DNA from: Lindgomyces ingoldianus
Lineage: Eukaryota > Ascomycota > Dothideomycetes > Pleosporales > Lindgomycetaceae
Assembly: GCF_010093535.1 (NCBI RefSeq)
Contig: NW_022985163.1
Location: 1,734,597 to 1,798,596, forward strand
Direction: 5' to 3'
DNA length: 64,000 bases
Part shown: positions 43,624-55,972 of the stretch, one piece after another
Layout of the letters: each line of letters opens with the position of its first letter
Position numbering within the stretch: the first letter of the stretch is position 1
The notes under the pieces: model-generated
What the model was told of the DNA's origin: nothing
Database searches by the model: none
What the model saw: only the letters and a program-made list of their open reading frames with translations
Made by a program: the position numbers and the translations under genes

Positions 43624-43772
43624 TAACGGCGCAGGCACGACAATAGGTCTAAATGCGGTGTGAATCCACTTAGAGGCATATAGGAGTGCGTAGGGACTTA
43701 GAAACCTAGGAATTCTATTAACACCTATAGGATTTATACAAAAGGATATAGGAAAACTACCTTGCTAGTTGT
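43624..43772 (-). repeat. Inverted fragment of a Gypsy-2 LTR
   Basis: Reverse complement of the last 150 bp of the Gypsy-2 LTR: CGACAATAGGTCTAAATGCG, CCACTTAGAGGCATATAGGA, then GTGCGTAGGGACTTAGAAAC match positions 28920-28780 reversed. The start of the LTR is missing. No internal sequence is attached, so it is a truncated solo LTR. Confidence 0.8.
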
Positions 43773-43775
43773 AAG

Positions 43776-44153
43776 GCCAGATGTCCTAGAACAGGCTAGT
43801 ATGGCCTCACCCGACCTGTTTGGAGGTTACATGACCTGTGCTTCGTTTATTTAGCTCTGCCCTACTAGCCAGCGCTGCTACAATGGAGACCTATACAGAC
43901 TCTATGCAGTAGATAAGTATACTAAATAGCATAAGACACAGCTACTCTACTATAAATTATCTGCTGTACTAGTGCCAGCTATACTTTAATTTATAGCAAC
44001 TATATAATGTTAATTTAGCTTCCTAGTTATTACTATTAGAGCTAATAATAAGTGTAGATGTGAAAACTTTAGTAAGCTTAAAAATCTAAGCATTAAAGTA
44101 AAATTCTACGCTAAGCATATAAAAAAGTAAAATAGACTTATAGAAATTACTAG
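43776..44153 (+). other. RIP-mutated sequence with open-frame remnant
   Basis: From an ATG at 43882 one plus frame reads METYTDSM, ISILNSIRHSYSTINYLLY, then LYFNL…LYNVNLAS, LLLLELIISVDVKTLVSLKI with RIP-type stops between. It may be the start of a retroelement gag or a host gene fragment. Gypsy-2b begins at 44154. Not identified. Confidence 0.35.
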
Positions 44154-44442
44154 TGTAACGATTCTACGAATCGTTCCATCTCGGGTCGCTCGGATCCTAT
44201 CCGAAGGGTCCCCGTATCGGCCCCGACCATGACTCGACCTAGTCCCCTGCAGTTACCCTTATTCCCTCATGTATTTAGTCGCACCTTGCCCCTATAGCTA
44301 GCTTAGTAGTTTTCTAATATCCTTTTGTACTAGCCTATAGGTGTTAATAGCATTCCTAGGTTTAGAGTCCCCACGCACTCCTATATGCCTCTAAGTGGAT
44401 TCCTACTGCATTTAGACCTATTGTCTTGCCTGTGCTGTTACA
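44154..44442 (+). repeat. 5' LTR of Gypsy-2b
   Basis: Best preserved of the Gypsy-2 LTRs: it keeps CTACGAATCGTTCCATCTCG and ACTCGACCTAGTCCCCTGC where the others have T for C. A useful reference for reading RIP direction. Confidence 0.9.
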
Positions 44443-45521
44443 TTATATTAGAAAACTTACTTTTACTAGTAACAGCTTTATTAATAATATTACATTAATT
44501 ATTTATTTAATTACATCTAACTCTAAGAAGTGTTTAATTTAGTTTAAGTTACTATTCTTACACACTATTACATTAAATTATTTAGTTATTATAGATAGGA
44601 TTCTAAAAACCTTTTGCTAACTAAAGCCTTTAGGTTTAGAACTTCTTATCCCTTATAATTAGAATTGCTTTTAGAAAAGTTGTAAAGAGTGCGCTAAAGT
44701 AGAAACCTAGAGACTACTAATAACTTATTAAGATTAAAGACAACTACTAATGCCTAACTCTTAACTACTCTTAGACTTTAGTACAAAGCTTGCAACACGC
44801 TCTAGCTATAGCTAAGGCAAAATGCCTGCTACTAGAGCTAAATAACTACTAACTTTAACAGCTAAACCCCCTTTTATAGGACCTAAACCTAAAAACCTAC
44901 TAGATTTAGAGTTAAACCCTAGTAGTATAGCTCTTAAGAACTAAGTTGCTTAATTAAAAGCATAAATTAAACAGCTAACTAGATTAAAAACTATTAGTCT
45001 TAATTATCTCCTACTAACTACTAAATTACCTCTAATAATGCTTTAAATTACCTTTGCTACACTAATAGTAAGAGACTTTTTAGGCACTTTTAAGCTCTCT
45101 TAAAGCTACCTTACTAAACACATGCTTAAGATTAAGAACCTTATAAATAGTAAAAAACCTATGTTTAAATAATAGTAAGCCTTTATTATAGACAGACTTA
45201 ACATTAATTTAGATTACTATTAGAGTAAGTGTGCACGCATAGTGTTAGTATAGGGACACACTGCTAGTATTGCAAAGGAATACCTAGAGCCTAGATACCT
45301 AGCTAAATTAAATAACTTTTAGTTTAAAAACATAGAAAAAATAATTAAGCTTTTATAAACTTACTTTATTACTAGTAACAAAGAGACAGAGGCGCAATAG
45401 GCGTTTTAGACTCTAAAAATAGGTAAAAAAGAAGCATTTTTTACCTTTAAAGCTTGCTTTATTAGTGCTGCTGTTAAAAAGTTTGTATTAAAGTTAGAAT
45501 AGTTCTTCTACTGTCTGTACG
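44154..45521 (+). mobile_element. Gypsy-2b, 5' part cut by Copia-2b
   Basis: LTR 44154-44442 (TGTAACGATTCTACGAATCG to CTGTTACA), then gag region matching 20920-21980 of Gypsy-2a almost base for base (for example AAGCATTTTTTACCTTTAAAG). It stops at 45521, where the 5' LTR of Copia-2b begins. The remainder is expected on the far side of Copia-2b, but I cannot find it before 60308. Confidence 0.85.
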
Positions 45522-45791
45522 CAGCAGCAGCGTCACAATCTAGATACAAGCGATTGCGTATAAGCAGGACCACGTATCTATGTCACATAATGCTTGTGCG
45601 CGAACCTCTGTGCGCAAACATCTAAATATCCCCCTTTTCCTCTATATAAAGGAAAGATAAGAGTAATAGAACTAGAAATATATTACCTTTACTTTACTTA
45701 CTTTATACACTGTGCACACTATACACTACTCTTACTCTTACTACTTAAGTGCTTATACTAGAAGCAGCTAGCTATTAGCGCCTATTTAACA
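45522..45791 (+). repeat. 5' LTR of Copia-2b
   Basis: Reverse complement of the LTR at 11130-11409 by eye (GCAGCAGCAGCGTCACAATC, then CGCGAACCTCTGTGCGCAAA). It directly abuts Gypsy-2b gag sequence at 45521. Confidence 0.85.
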
Positions 45792-45845
45792 CTAATTAGT
45801 AGTTAATTTAATTAACTGTAAATTAGTAAAAGTAATAATAAAGTT

Positions 45846-46286
45846 GTTAGATATGCGCACCTACTGTCAAGACAGGAGGAACGTTTGACGAAAGCTGCTA
45901 CATAGTACGAGCAATAAGCTCGAACAGTATGTTGCTGCAAATTGCTGCATTTTGCAGCATTTTGCAGCATGTTGCAGCAAATTGCAGCATTTTACAGCAT
46001 GTTGCAGCAAATTGCAGCATTTTGCAGCATGTTGCAGCAAATTGCAGCAAATTGCAGCATGTTACAGCAAGTTGCAGCAAATTGCAGCATGTTGCAAGCT
46101 GGTCGCGCATAGGGCTAGTGCGCGAGGGACTCGGATTGGCAGAACAAAAAGCCGAGCAACACAAGTAGAGCAGAAAAAGGATTAATAAATAAACACAAAT
46201 TAATACAATTAATTAATTATCCTATACATTATATCTAAACCTATTATTTATCTTAGGAAGCCTAGAAACAGTGCTTTAATTTAATA
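45846..46286 (+). repeat. 5' LTR of Copia-1a
   Basis: Starts TGTTAGATATGCGC. The end reads TTTAATA where the 3' LTR has TCTGACA. The last 190 bp align with 51111-51301 with many differences, nearly all C-to-T or G-to-A in the 5' LTR. The LTR is 441 bp, against 320 bp in Copia-1b; the difference is due to a decamer array. Confidence 0.9.
45930..46096 (+). repeat. Decamer tandem array in the Copia-1 LTR
   Basis: About 16 head-to-tail 10-bp units of the form (N)TTGCAGCA(W), for example GTTGCAGCAAATTGCAGCAT. The two halves alternate between -AAA-/-AA- and -ATG-/-ATT- joints. Because 10 is not a multiple of 3 and the unit lacks stops, several frames stay open and produce artificial Leu/Gln/Cys/His-rich ORFs on both strands. 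Copia-1b has only about 6 units (60484-60545). Confidence 0.9.
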
Positions 46287-46318
46287 ATTAAGAGTCTTAG
46301 TGCCTCCATTAATACAAA

Positions 46319-49300
46319 ATGGCCACCCAGCCTCCTCAAGACGCGACAGTCGTCCTTCAAGACCACACCGACTACAGAGCCTGGATGATGCAGCTGCAAT
46401 TGAGATGTGTAGCGCACAGCATCTGGCCGCAAGTAGATCCTAAGTTGACCATCCAAATGATCTCTAAACCAAGAGCTCTAGAGATGCCGCTAATAGCTGA
46501 GTTTTCACCAGCCTCTAATGTTGAAACGCCTACGCACATAAACAAGCTATTAACAAGCAGTGTTAGAGCCTTTAAAGAAGCCATTAAATACTACAAGATT
46601 AAGGCTAACAAGTACAAGAGTGATAGACATAATTATAAAAGAGAGCAATTAAGCCTTTAACAGATTATTGTCTTTATCTAGTTAACAGTTAGCCCGCATC
46701 TGCAGTGTACATGCTGTTCCCTAGATTAACTACTTAGATAGTAGATTACAAACTTTAAAGCTATAGTAGGTGTTAATAACTAATTTAAACAAGAACGTGT
46801 GCGCAACTAATATAATGCATCCCTAAAGCTGCTAAGAAACGCGAGCATATAGGACCTATGGCTAGCAGAGTATGACTACGCTGCTATAGAAGCAGAGACA
46901 CAAAATGTTCTAGAAACAACGCAGTTTAATGCTGTAGCAAAGGACTTTCTAACTACTATAAATAAAGTTGCCCTTTATTAGTCTATAACTTTTTAGAAAA
47001 GCAGACAGTTTACACTAAACATAAATTAAAAAGAAATAATAAAGCACTTTTAAAAACATATAATGTTAAATTATCTAATATATATAGGAAAGCATAAAGC
47101 TGCCTTTACAACAGATAACTTATTATATTTTACTAAAAGTAGGAAAACTACCTAGGGCATAAACAGGGACGCCTGTAGTGCAGAAGTTGTAACATTAAGA
47201 AAACAGAGTAGACCTTAACATTAACATTATTAAAAAAATAACAGGAAGTTATTTTTAAGCTAGAAACCTGCTAAAATAAAAGGCACTAAATGTCCTGCAT
47301 GCAGACACATTTATGCGCTAAAGGACTGCTTCTATGTCTATCTAGACAGAGCACTAGACTAGTAGATGCTAAATAAGAGAGTTAAAAAGCTTATAGCATT
47401 AAAGCGTAAGCACAACTTAGATTTTTAAGGCCTACTAAGAGGGCAGCGCAGACATAATTTAAAAATACTAACTCTAAAAAGTTTACATACACCTACACTA
47501 GAGATACAAGAAAACTAACTTAAAGGCTAGGAAGTATTAAGAGTTAAGGCAGCTGCATTGCTAGCTATAGTTAATTTAAACTAAAACAGATATCTGCTAA
47601 GAGAATTATTTATCCTTAACTTAAGCTTAACATGCTATATTATAAATAATTTTAATTAGATCTACAACTATTATTTACTAACACTAAAAAACTTTATCTA
47701 GTCTAGAAACTCTTGCATATAGATTTAAAGCTATAAATTAATTACACTAAGCTTAAAGAGTAAGCATAGAACACATAGTTAAGCATACAGTCTTGTACTT
47801 TATAACACTGCACTGTGCCTAGACCTGCTGTGTACCCTAGTCTTGTTCTGTTTACTGCAACAGAAAGGAATCTAGTAGGACACATAAGCAGAGCTAACTG
47901 CTTTAAAGGCTCTAGACAGGATAATAATTAGAGATCTTACAGAGATCTATAGCTAATAAGTGTTAGAGTACTATCTACTACAGGAGGGCTTATATTATAC
48001 ATACATAATTAACACAAGAACTAAACATAGTCTATAAAAGGCATTAGCAGAGCTATAGCATAAGTGTTTAGGACACTCTAGACTAGCTACACTTTAACAC
48101 CTTATATAGTAAGCTAAAGGGGTGTAAATTAAAAAAATTATAACAGTTTAATATAACTTATGTAGTAAAGCTAAGATATAATAATAAATTAGCTGCGCAC
48201 TATAAATTAGTAACAGCAGACCTAGCAAGAGACTATTAATTAATTTCTATGTATACAAAGCATAGAGCATTATAAAAGAGCAGAGTTAAATGCTAATTAC
48301 TAACAAGTATTCTAGCATCTAGTAAGACCTCTACTTTAAGAATAATAAGCCTACTAAATTAATTATTAAAGCTCTTATAATCTTTATTCTTTTTCTAAAG
48401 AACTATTATAACATTACTATAAAAGTTATTAAAGCTAACAACAAGATTATAATAGTAAAACTAGAGGTAAAACGCTAGCTAGCATTATATAGAATAACTG
48501 TTAAGCCTTTAGCACTAGATACATAAGCCTAGAACAGAGGAGCTAAACGCTTAAAGGGTGTAAATAAGGAGAAGTTACAGGCTATGTAACTAGATGCTAA
48601 CCTACTATAAGACGTATAGCTATACATTACTAAAGCTAGCGTATACCTATATAATTAGACGCTAAACTATGCTAATAACTAGAAGACACTATACAAGATC
48701 TTCTTTACATAAGCAGCTCTAAATAATAAAGTTGTTATGTTAATTTAAAAGCTAAGCTTTACACATTTAAAAGCTTATAGCTGTAAAGCATTTATAATAA
48801 CTAATAACACACATTAGAACAAATCTAGGCTATAAAGGCTAGACCTAAAGGCGTAGATTAGATATCTAGTTAAGTACTAATTATTAAACATCTACTATGT
48901 ATAGATACTACTACTAGCAAAAGTAATCTATACATGTAATGTTATTTTTAATAAACACTTAATCTTTAGCAGTAAGCCTAAAGACCTAATAGATAACCTT
49001 ATACATAATATAGTAAAAAAAATTACTACATATATTAGAATAATTAAGCTTCTAACACCTAGTTATTAGCTAGAGATAAAGTTATTTTATAAAGACAACA
49101 CTGCAGATAATATATTAAATTTTAACAAAGTAGACCTACTAGGCTACTATTAAAGAAGGAAGATTAGAGATAACTATTTATCTCCTTTAAACACTCTGCT
49201 ACCTATAGCATTACTTATGCAGTTAATAGCTAGAGCAGCACTAAAGCTAAGCTAAATAAAGTTGTTAAAGACTGTACTATAGGCTGCAGCTTTTATAGCT

Positions 49301-51022
49301 AGCATAAGATCTAGAAGTGTAGAAAAGCATAGCACTAAGACACTAGATAAAGCAGCATTAATAAAAATGCTATTTAAAAGAAAGACACCTTATAAAAGCT
49401 AGCTGCTACCTTTGCTATTAACCTAAAAGCAACTAGAGAAGCACTCTCTACATAAGATGTTTAAGGCAGCAGAAAGAACGCACCTAGATAGTTATTAGAC
49501 AATAAAATTCTAGACAGAGGTCTAGATAAAGCTAATTAAGGCAGCTAGACAGCAGATCCTAGATTGTATGTAGGTGTACACCTATAAGCTTAATAAGCAC
49601 TATAGATTGCAAAGATGCAAGGCGCAACTAGTAGTCTACAGTAATTAATAGAGAAACATTACTATATAAGATACCTACGCTGCCACTCTAGCAGGACACT
49701 TATTTTAAATGCTAATAGCAATATCTGCACGCTTTAACCTAGAGCTTAAATAATACAACGTAACTAACGCGTTTGTACATGCAGCAATTAACTGCAATAT
49801 CTACATGCAGATGCTAAGAGGCTATTAGAAACTAGGTATAATACTAAAGCTTTAAAAGGCACTATATAGCTTATAAATTTTTTCTCTACTTTAGCAACAC
49901 TACTTTATAATAACCCTTAAAGGCCTTAGGTTCTTAGCTGTTCTACATAAACCCTACTGCATAACTAAAGCTAGAATATTTGTCTTTTTCTAAGTAGACA
50001 ACCTTATTATTGCGCATAAGAAAGGCTTTAAAGCAGATGCACAGCGTGTAGTAGACTAGTTATAAGAGAAGTATACTCTAATAGGAGGTAAGGACCTACA
50101 ATAGTTCCTAGGAGTTAAGATTATTAAAGATTAACAGTAATAAATAATTTAGCTGTTATAGGCCTTATATATTAATAAGATAGCTAGGCTAGCTAACAGA
50201 AAGAACCTGCAGCATGCTACACCTATAAGTAGGATTAAACTTATGCTGCAATCTAGTTTTACAACCTTATTAAAAGTAAATTAATATTAGCAGAAGATTA
50301 GATCTCTGCTCTTTGCAGTAGTTACTACAAGACTAGACATTGCCTTTGCCACATCACGCCTTACACAGTTTCTCACAAATCCTGCATCTGACTATTAGGA
50401 TGCAGCTAATTAAGTTATTCTATACCTACATGCGACACAGACGTACGCACTCTAATTAGGAGGAGAAGACTACTTTGTAGTAGTAAGTAATGCGTTATTT
50501 GTAGACAATACACTAGATAAAAAAAGCTCTTAGGGCTATGTTATTTAACTATTTAGCAGATAAATTATATAGTAAGTAAATAAATAAGATACAGTTACAA
50601 TGTTAACAACAAAAGCAGAATTACTTGCACTATCCTAAGTTGCTAAGGAAGCTATGTTTACAAAAATGCTCTTTAATAAACTGTAGGTTAAGCTGCCTAA
50701 TTTAACTATTATAATCTAGTGCAACAACAAGCAGACAATCTAACTAGTAAATAAAGAGATATCTTAACTTTAAACTAAGCTCTAACATGTCAACATCCAC
50801 AACTACTAGCTCTGACAGGAAGTCTCTTAACAAACAATTAAGGTTGTCTATGTCCCCTCTAGCAAGATGCTTGCGGACAGACTCACTAAAGCGCTTCTAG
50901 CCAGCAAATAGCCAAGCTTTCTTTAGCAAATTCAGCTAGTTGACGTCAGGGAGAGGATAGTCAGTCAGGAAGCAGATATGGAAGAGATTGAAGCAAGAAT
51001 GGAAGCCCTGGAAGCATACTAA
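46319..51022 (+). pseudogene. Copia-1a gag-pol polyprotein
   Basis: ATG at 46319 (MATQPPQDATVVLQDHTDYR; gag), stop TAA at 51020-51022 in the same frame, 1567 codons with only point-mutation stops in between. Gag: open for 113 codons; zinc knuckle at about 47288-47325 reads CPACRHIYALKDC (His to Tyr). Integrase: region 48060-49200. Reverse transcriptase (RVT_2): VTNAFVHAAINCNIYMQM near 49758-49812, LKALYSL-like block, FFxVDN near 50000 for YVDD. RNase H: VDNTLD near 50500, then TTKAELLALS near 50600. C terminus: SSKMLADRLTKALL (about 50855-50900) and a Glu-rich tail. Ty1/Copia order (IN before RT) is clear. Confidence 0.9.
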
Positions 51023-51056
51023 GGTTGCGCAATTAGGAACCAGCTTAAAGCATGTC

Positions 51057-51110
51057 NNNNNNNNNNNNNNNNNNNNNNNNNNNNNNNNNNNNNNNNNNNN
51101 NNNNNNNNNN
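51057..51110. other. Assembly gap (54 N)
   Basis: The gap replaces the polypurine tract and first part of the Copia-1a 3' LTR. Comparison with Copia-1b (60628-60655 on minus) shows the missing part should include an AAGGGGGTG tract, the LTR start and the decamer array, several times longer than 54 bp. The true size is therefore unknown. Confidence 0.95.
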
Positions 51111-51301
51111 AAGCTGGTCGCGCATAGGGCTAGTGCGCGAGGGACTCGGATCGGCAGAACAAAAAGCCGAGCAACACGAGTAGAGCAGAAAAAGGATCAA
51201 TAAATAAACACAAATCAATACACTCAATCAATCATCCCATACATTATATCCAAACCCATCATTCATCTCAGGAAGCCTAGAAACAGTGCTTCAATCTGAC
51301 A
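51111..51301 (+). repeat. 3' LTR of Copia-1a (visible part)
   Basis: Unmutated: it keeps GATCAATAAATAAACACAAA and CATCATTCATCTCAGGAAGC, which are GATTAAT… and TATTATTTATCTTAGG… in the 5' LTR. Ends TCTGACA at 51301. Confidence 0.9.
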
Positions 51302-51660
51302 AAAGTACTTACACTTTATAAGGTACTTTATTTTATTACTTATTTTTTAGGAAAAGTAATAACAAAGCACCTACGCTTTATAAGGTACTTTATTTAGTTA
51401 CTTATTCTTTAAAATAGCAGATTAATTCTTTACATTATATAGTAAGCTCTGCTACTATATAAAGTAAAAAGGAGATAGTGTAAAACGCACACTAAAGCTA
51501 TTAAAGCTGCATAACCTAGTAGCTAGATAATAGCAGATTAATCCTTTACATTATACAGCAAGCTCTGCTACTGTATAAAGTAAGAAAGAGATAGTGCAAG
51601 GCGCATACTAAAGCTATTAAAGCTGTACAACCTAGTAGCTAGATAATAGCAGTACCTGTG
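51302..51660 (+). repeat. Tandem repeats in the Copia-2b leader
   Basis: Two units of about 115 bp (starts near 51415 and 51528), containing AGCAAGCTCTGCTACTGTAT and CTAAAGCTATTAAAGCTG-type words. They are preceded by two short TAAGGTACTTTATTTAGTTA-type units. Reverse complement of 10700-11090 in Copia-2a, which has three long units. Confidence 0.75.
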
Positions 51661-54600
51661 TAATCTACTAGAAAAGTAATTAACTATACTATTATAATAA
51701 AATCTTACTAGTAACTAATAACTTTATATAATAATAAAAAAAATAAGGAATAATTTCTATTATATAAATAACTTATAAAGAATATAGGGATATTAGAGGC
51801 AACACTATAGAATAAGACTAGCCTAAAGTACTAGAATAATAAGATTAACATGTTAAAAGCTCTAATAAGCCTATAAACTTAATTATATATAAGTTATATA
51901 ATTACTAATTTACATATAACAACTTAAAAAGGCGCTACTTTTCTAAGTTTATATATAAAAAATTTTAAAAAATAGATACTATAAAACTTCTTAGTACTTA
52001 GCTGCGTGTTTAAAAAGAAGCTTATATAAGTGCTAAAAGATAAGGGAATTACACTATAGCTAGGCACTAAAGGTACTTAAGCCTAGAAGCTATATAATAT
52101 AGCACAAGAAAAAGTAATTGCACTAAAAAGGCTTTATACATAACTTTTATTACTATATAAGGCTCTACATAAAAGTAGACTAAACATAATACTGCTATTA
52201 ATACTAAACATACTAGCATTACTTACTTCTACACCTTAGCTAGCACTACACTAATTACTGTACAAACAATACATGCCACCCTACCTAACACCTGCTCCAC
52301 ACCCTTAATTGTACACACTACTGCCTGCAGTAGTGTATGCACTACTAATACCACCTGCATAATCTATACTACATTACAACTTGTACAAACTTCTACTTTA
52401 AAGGGAAACTGCTAAAGAAAAACTTTTAGTAAATAAAATTATATAATTTTAAAAAGCATAAAAAAAGAATAATAACTATATAAGTTAACTATATAACATT
52501 TTTATAAATAAAATAAAATTTTTTATTAATTTATGTTAATAGCTAAATATCTAGGAAACTTAGTACATAGGCATCTTTTTAGATATCCTAAAAGGTTAGG
52601 TAAATATGTACTATATGCACAATATAGGCCTTAGATATAACTAGAAGCATTTATACAACACTTTAAGCAGTTACTTTAACACTAATATAAACTATAGCTA
52701 GTACTAGATAGACTAAATAATAATAACTTTTACATAATACTAATAAAAAAACTTTAATAAAAGTTTATATAAAGTTTTTAAAATAATAATTAACAAGCTT
52801 ATACTTATATAAAAGGCATTAAAAATAAAATTTTAAAAGAATGTTCTACTGCACACTACTGTTATATAAGCCTGTTAAGGACAACTAGAACTAGAATATA
52901 CTATGTTTACTATTAAGCCCTTATATAAAGCTTTATTTAGTAACTTATAAGCATTACTTTAAGTTACTATAAACTAAAGAGTAAACTAATACCTCTAGAA
53001 ACTGCTTAATGCATACTATATAGACTACTAATATAACTTTGCATAATAAAAGTTTACATAATAAAAAAGAAGCTTCTTTTTACGTAAAAAAGAACAACAT
53101 AGAAGATCTTTATCTAAGTTTAGGCTATAATCTAGAGATAACTACATGTAGACAAAGAAGTGCTTTGTCTACTATAAAAAAAATATTAGTTATTAAACTA
53201 CCCTTATAATAACTATACATAAGTAAAGAACTAGTACATTACTTTATATAAAGATTTCTATAATAAGACTTTATTATATAAGGCTATTACCTTATATATC
53301 TAAAACTTTAAAAGTTACTTTAAAAAAAAATAATTTACATAATCTAAAAAAAATAAAATAAGAAGGTAAGAATGCTAAAAAAGCTATTAACTACTTTACC
53401 TCTACTGCTTACCTACACTATGCAACAGAAGAGAACATCTATAGCATTAAACTTAAGGAGTATGCTAAGCAGTTTATCTTTAACAACTAATACTATATAG
53501 TATACTAAGGTAAACTATAGAACACAGGCGCAGTAAAAATTTCTACTATTAGTAAGTCTTAACTTAAAGCGTATATATAAAAGAACTTATATATAGAAAT
53601 TAATTAGACACTTAGCTAAATAAATATTAGCTTTAAAAGCTAGACACTAAAAAGATTAATTAGTACTATATAAATCTAGAACTTAATTAGTCTAGTTATA
53701 TACTACATCTTAAAGACTTTAACACTATTTCTACTATTACTAGTAAATGCTAACTAACTTAAGGTATACTTTAACAACATTTTAAATATTATTATATATA
53801 AAAATAAAACTACTATTTTTATTATATAAAAATAAAGACACTTTTTTTTTAATGTTAGTAAAAAGAAATTTATGTCCTTCTTTACTAAATTAGAACTTTA
53901 CTACCTCTACTACTAATTTAGACACCCCTGCATAGAGAGACTCTAGAAAATGCTAACTAGCGCTAGCTATAACATTAATGCTGCAGTGCTAGAAAAAATT
54001 AAGAAGTTTTGCTACCTTTACTAATTATATAACTAGGCCTTATAAAAATTTAAGTTTATAATTAAAAATAACACTTACTTTAACTATAAAGTTGTTATTA
54101 ATGTTGTATAAATTAATAATAAAAATGTCTTACATATTATTAATATAAATATATTATTTTAAGCTGCTACATTTCTAAAATCTATGTCTGCACAAGATAC
54201 CTAGAATGCACTATGTAAATGCTAGATTAACACTTATTAAAGACCTTTAGACTATATTATGCATAACTTTAGTATAAACTTTACTTTAAAGGATTTTTAA
54301 GCTTATATAAAGATTATAGAAGCTACATGTAAGCAGATGCCTATAGAAGCACATTAGGTAGTTAAAAAGGTTAAGTGTGTGCATGTACCTCTTTAATAAG
54401 TGTTTAACATTCTAAAGACTAAGCTAGGTAACTGTACAGATAATAAGGCTATCCTGCAGATAGCAGTTAAGGCTCTAAACAACGTAGCTAGCCTGCACAG
54501 TTTAGTACCCACACTGCTAGTTTTTAGAGCATACCTAAAAATTAACCTAGACTTTTTACTATTACTAAACATTATTACATAAGCAAGCGCTATATAAAAG

Positions 54601-55970
54601 GTAATAAAAATACTTTAAAAAGACTATGTAAAAGTAAACATTAATTATATAATTAACACTTATAATAGCTTTATAACATATAAAGTTCTTAACCTCTCTC
54701 TTAGCTTAGAGATTATACTATAGAGAGAGAAGAAAGGCTAGACTAGCCTATACAAGATTAAGAGTATTAAAAAGAGAGATGTTATTATTAAGAGAGAGAA
54801 TAGCCTACTAAAGCTCTAATGTACGCAGGTTAAACTATACTATAAAAAAAACAACTTACTTATAATAAATAACTTAGATAAACTAATCCTTATATAAAAA
54901 GATCTCTTAAAGAAGAGAAAAAAAGAATAGCTTTATAAAAATATTATAGAGGCAGAACTAAAGCCTACTATAAACTAAGCCCCTTAGGATAGCAATGCTG
55001 CACTAGTGCAAAAGGAAGATATAAATACTAGAAATAGTAAAAGGTAAAGGAAACCTGCATAAAGTCTAGACTAGGTATTCCTAACCTAGAAGAAGAAGAA
55101 TAATTAGGCCTTATCTATTAAGCTTTATATAGACAGTGTAATTACTACACTTAAAAAACTATTTAAGAAATTAGACTATATAAAGATAGACACTTTAATT
55201 ACTAACAGCACTTTTAAAGTTATAGTGTACAACTTAATAAAGCATAAAAGTTAGATTTTTAACCTTTGCTTTATATAAAAAGTAAAAAGTAAAATAACTT
55301 AACTATATAAAAAATCCTGCCTAGTGTTTACTAGCTACTTAGATAAAGAAAAAAGAAAAATCTTTACCTAGTTACTAACTATCTAGAGAATAAGCTAGAG
55401 ACTACTTCTAGCTATAAGAGCAAGCCTAAAAGCTATGTATAAAATGCATTTTAAACTGTGTAATATTATATAAGCATATATTTAATTAATAAATAAGCTT
55501 ATGCACACACTATACATAAAGCTACTAAAAGAGATGCGCTAGAGCTTTCTACTAAATATAATACTCTAGGTTGTACAACTCTTGTATAAAGCTACTAAAT
55601 TAGGACTGTATTAGTTTAAGACATACTATAACTACTATAAAAAAAAGCTATGCATGCACATCTCTTTATACAACCCCTACTTTTTAATTACTAATAAAGG
55701 AGAGCACACTTTTAGTATTACTAGCTTATAAATAAACAACACTTTAAGCATTATAATAAAGAATTTTATGTAAAGAAAAAAAAAACTATAAAAAGTAAAG
55801 TTTTATATAAAAAGTAAAACTATTTTAGCAGAAAAGTAGCTTATTAAGTTTAATAGTAAAAAAATTAAACTTATACATAACATAGTAGTTTTTACTTAAA
55901 AAGATAAGTAAGCTACCTTTATATAATTAACCTAGAGAATAAGGATGCTGTATAATAATATGTTAAGTAA
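51660..55970 (+). pseudogene. Copia-2b gag-pol remnant
   Basis: Heavily RIP-mutated. Plus-strand translation near 55500-55770 reads NKLMHTLYIKLLKEM, then VVQLLYKATKLGLY, then MHISLYNPYFLITNKGEHTF and SL…INNTLSIIIKNF, the RVT_2 region also seen in Copia-2a (QTDDTL with both Asp changed to Asn). A short open stretch (54400-54582) lies upstream in the integrase/RT interval without a clear motif. Coding continues after the nested DNA transposons at 58958. Confidence 0.7.
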
Positions 55971-55972
55971 TA

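Larger units (their letters stand above)
45846..51301 (+). mobile_element. Copia-1a LTR retrotransposon, complete except assembly gap
   Basis: 5' LTR 45846-46286; 3' LTR ending at 51301, its first half lost in a run of Ns. The 5-bp duplication AAAGT is at 45841-45845 and 51302-51306. One long gag-pol frame of 4704 nt lies between. It was inserted just downstream of the Copia-2b 5' LTR. The last 500 bp escaped RIP, while most of the coding region did not. A second copy is at 60309-64000 on minus. Confidence 0.92.

Noticed and set aside
45930..46096. Short direct repeats that could suggest a CRISPR array
   Set aside because: Units are contiguous decamers without spacers, inside a eukaryotic LTR.
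45898..46185. Overlapping Leu/Gln/Cys/His-rich ORFs on both strands
   Set aside because: They are open only because the decamer array lacks stop codons in several frames; they lie inside an LTR.
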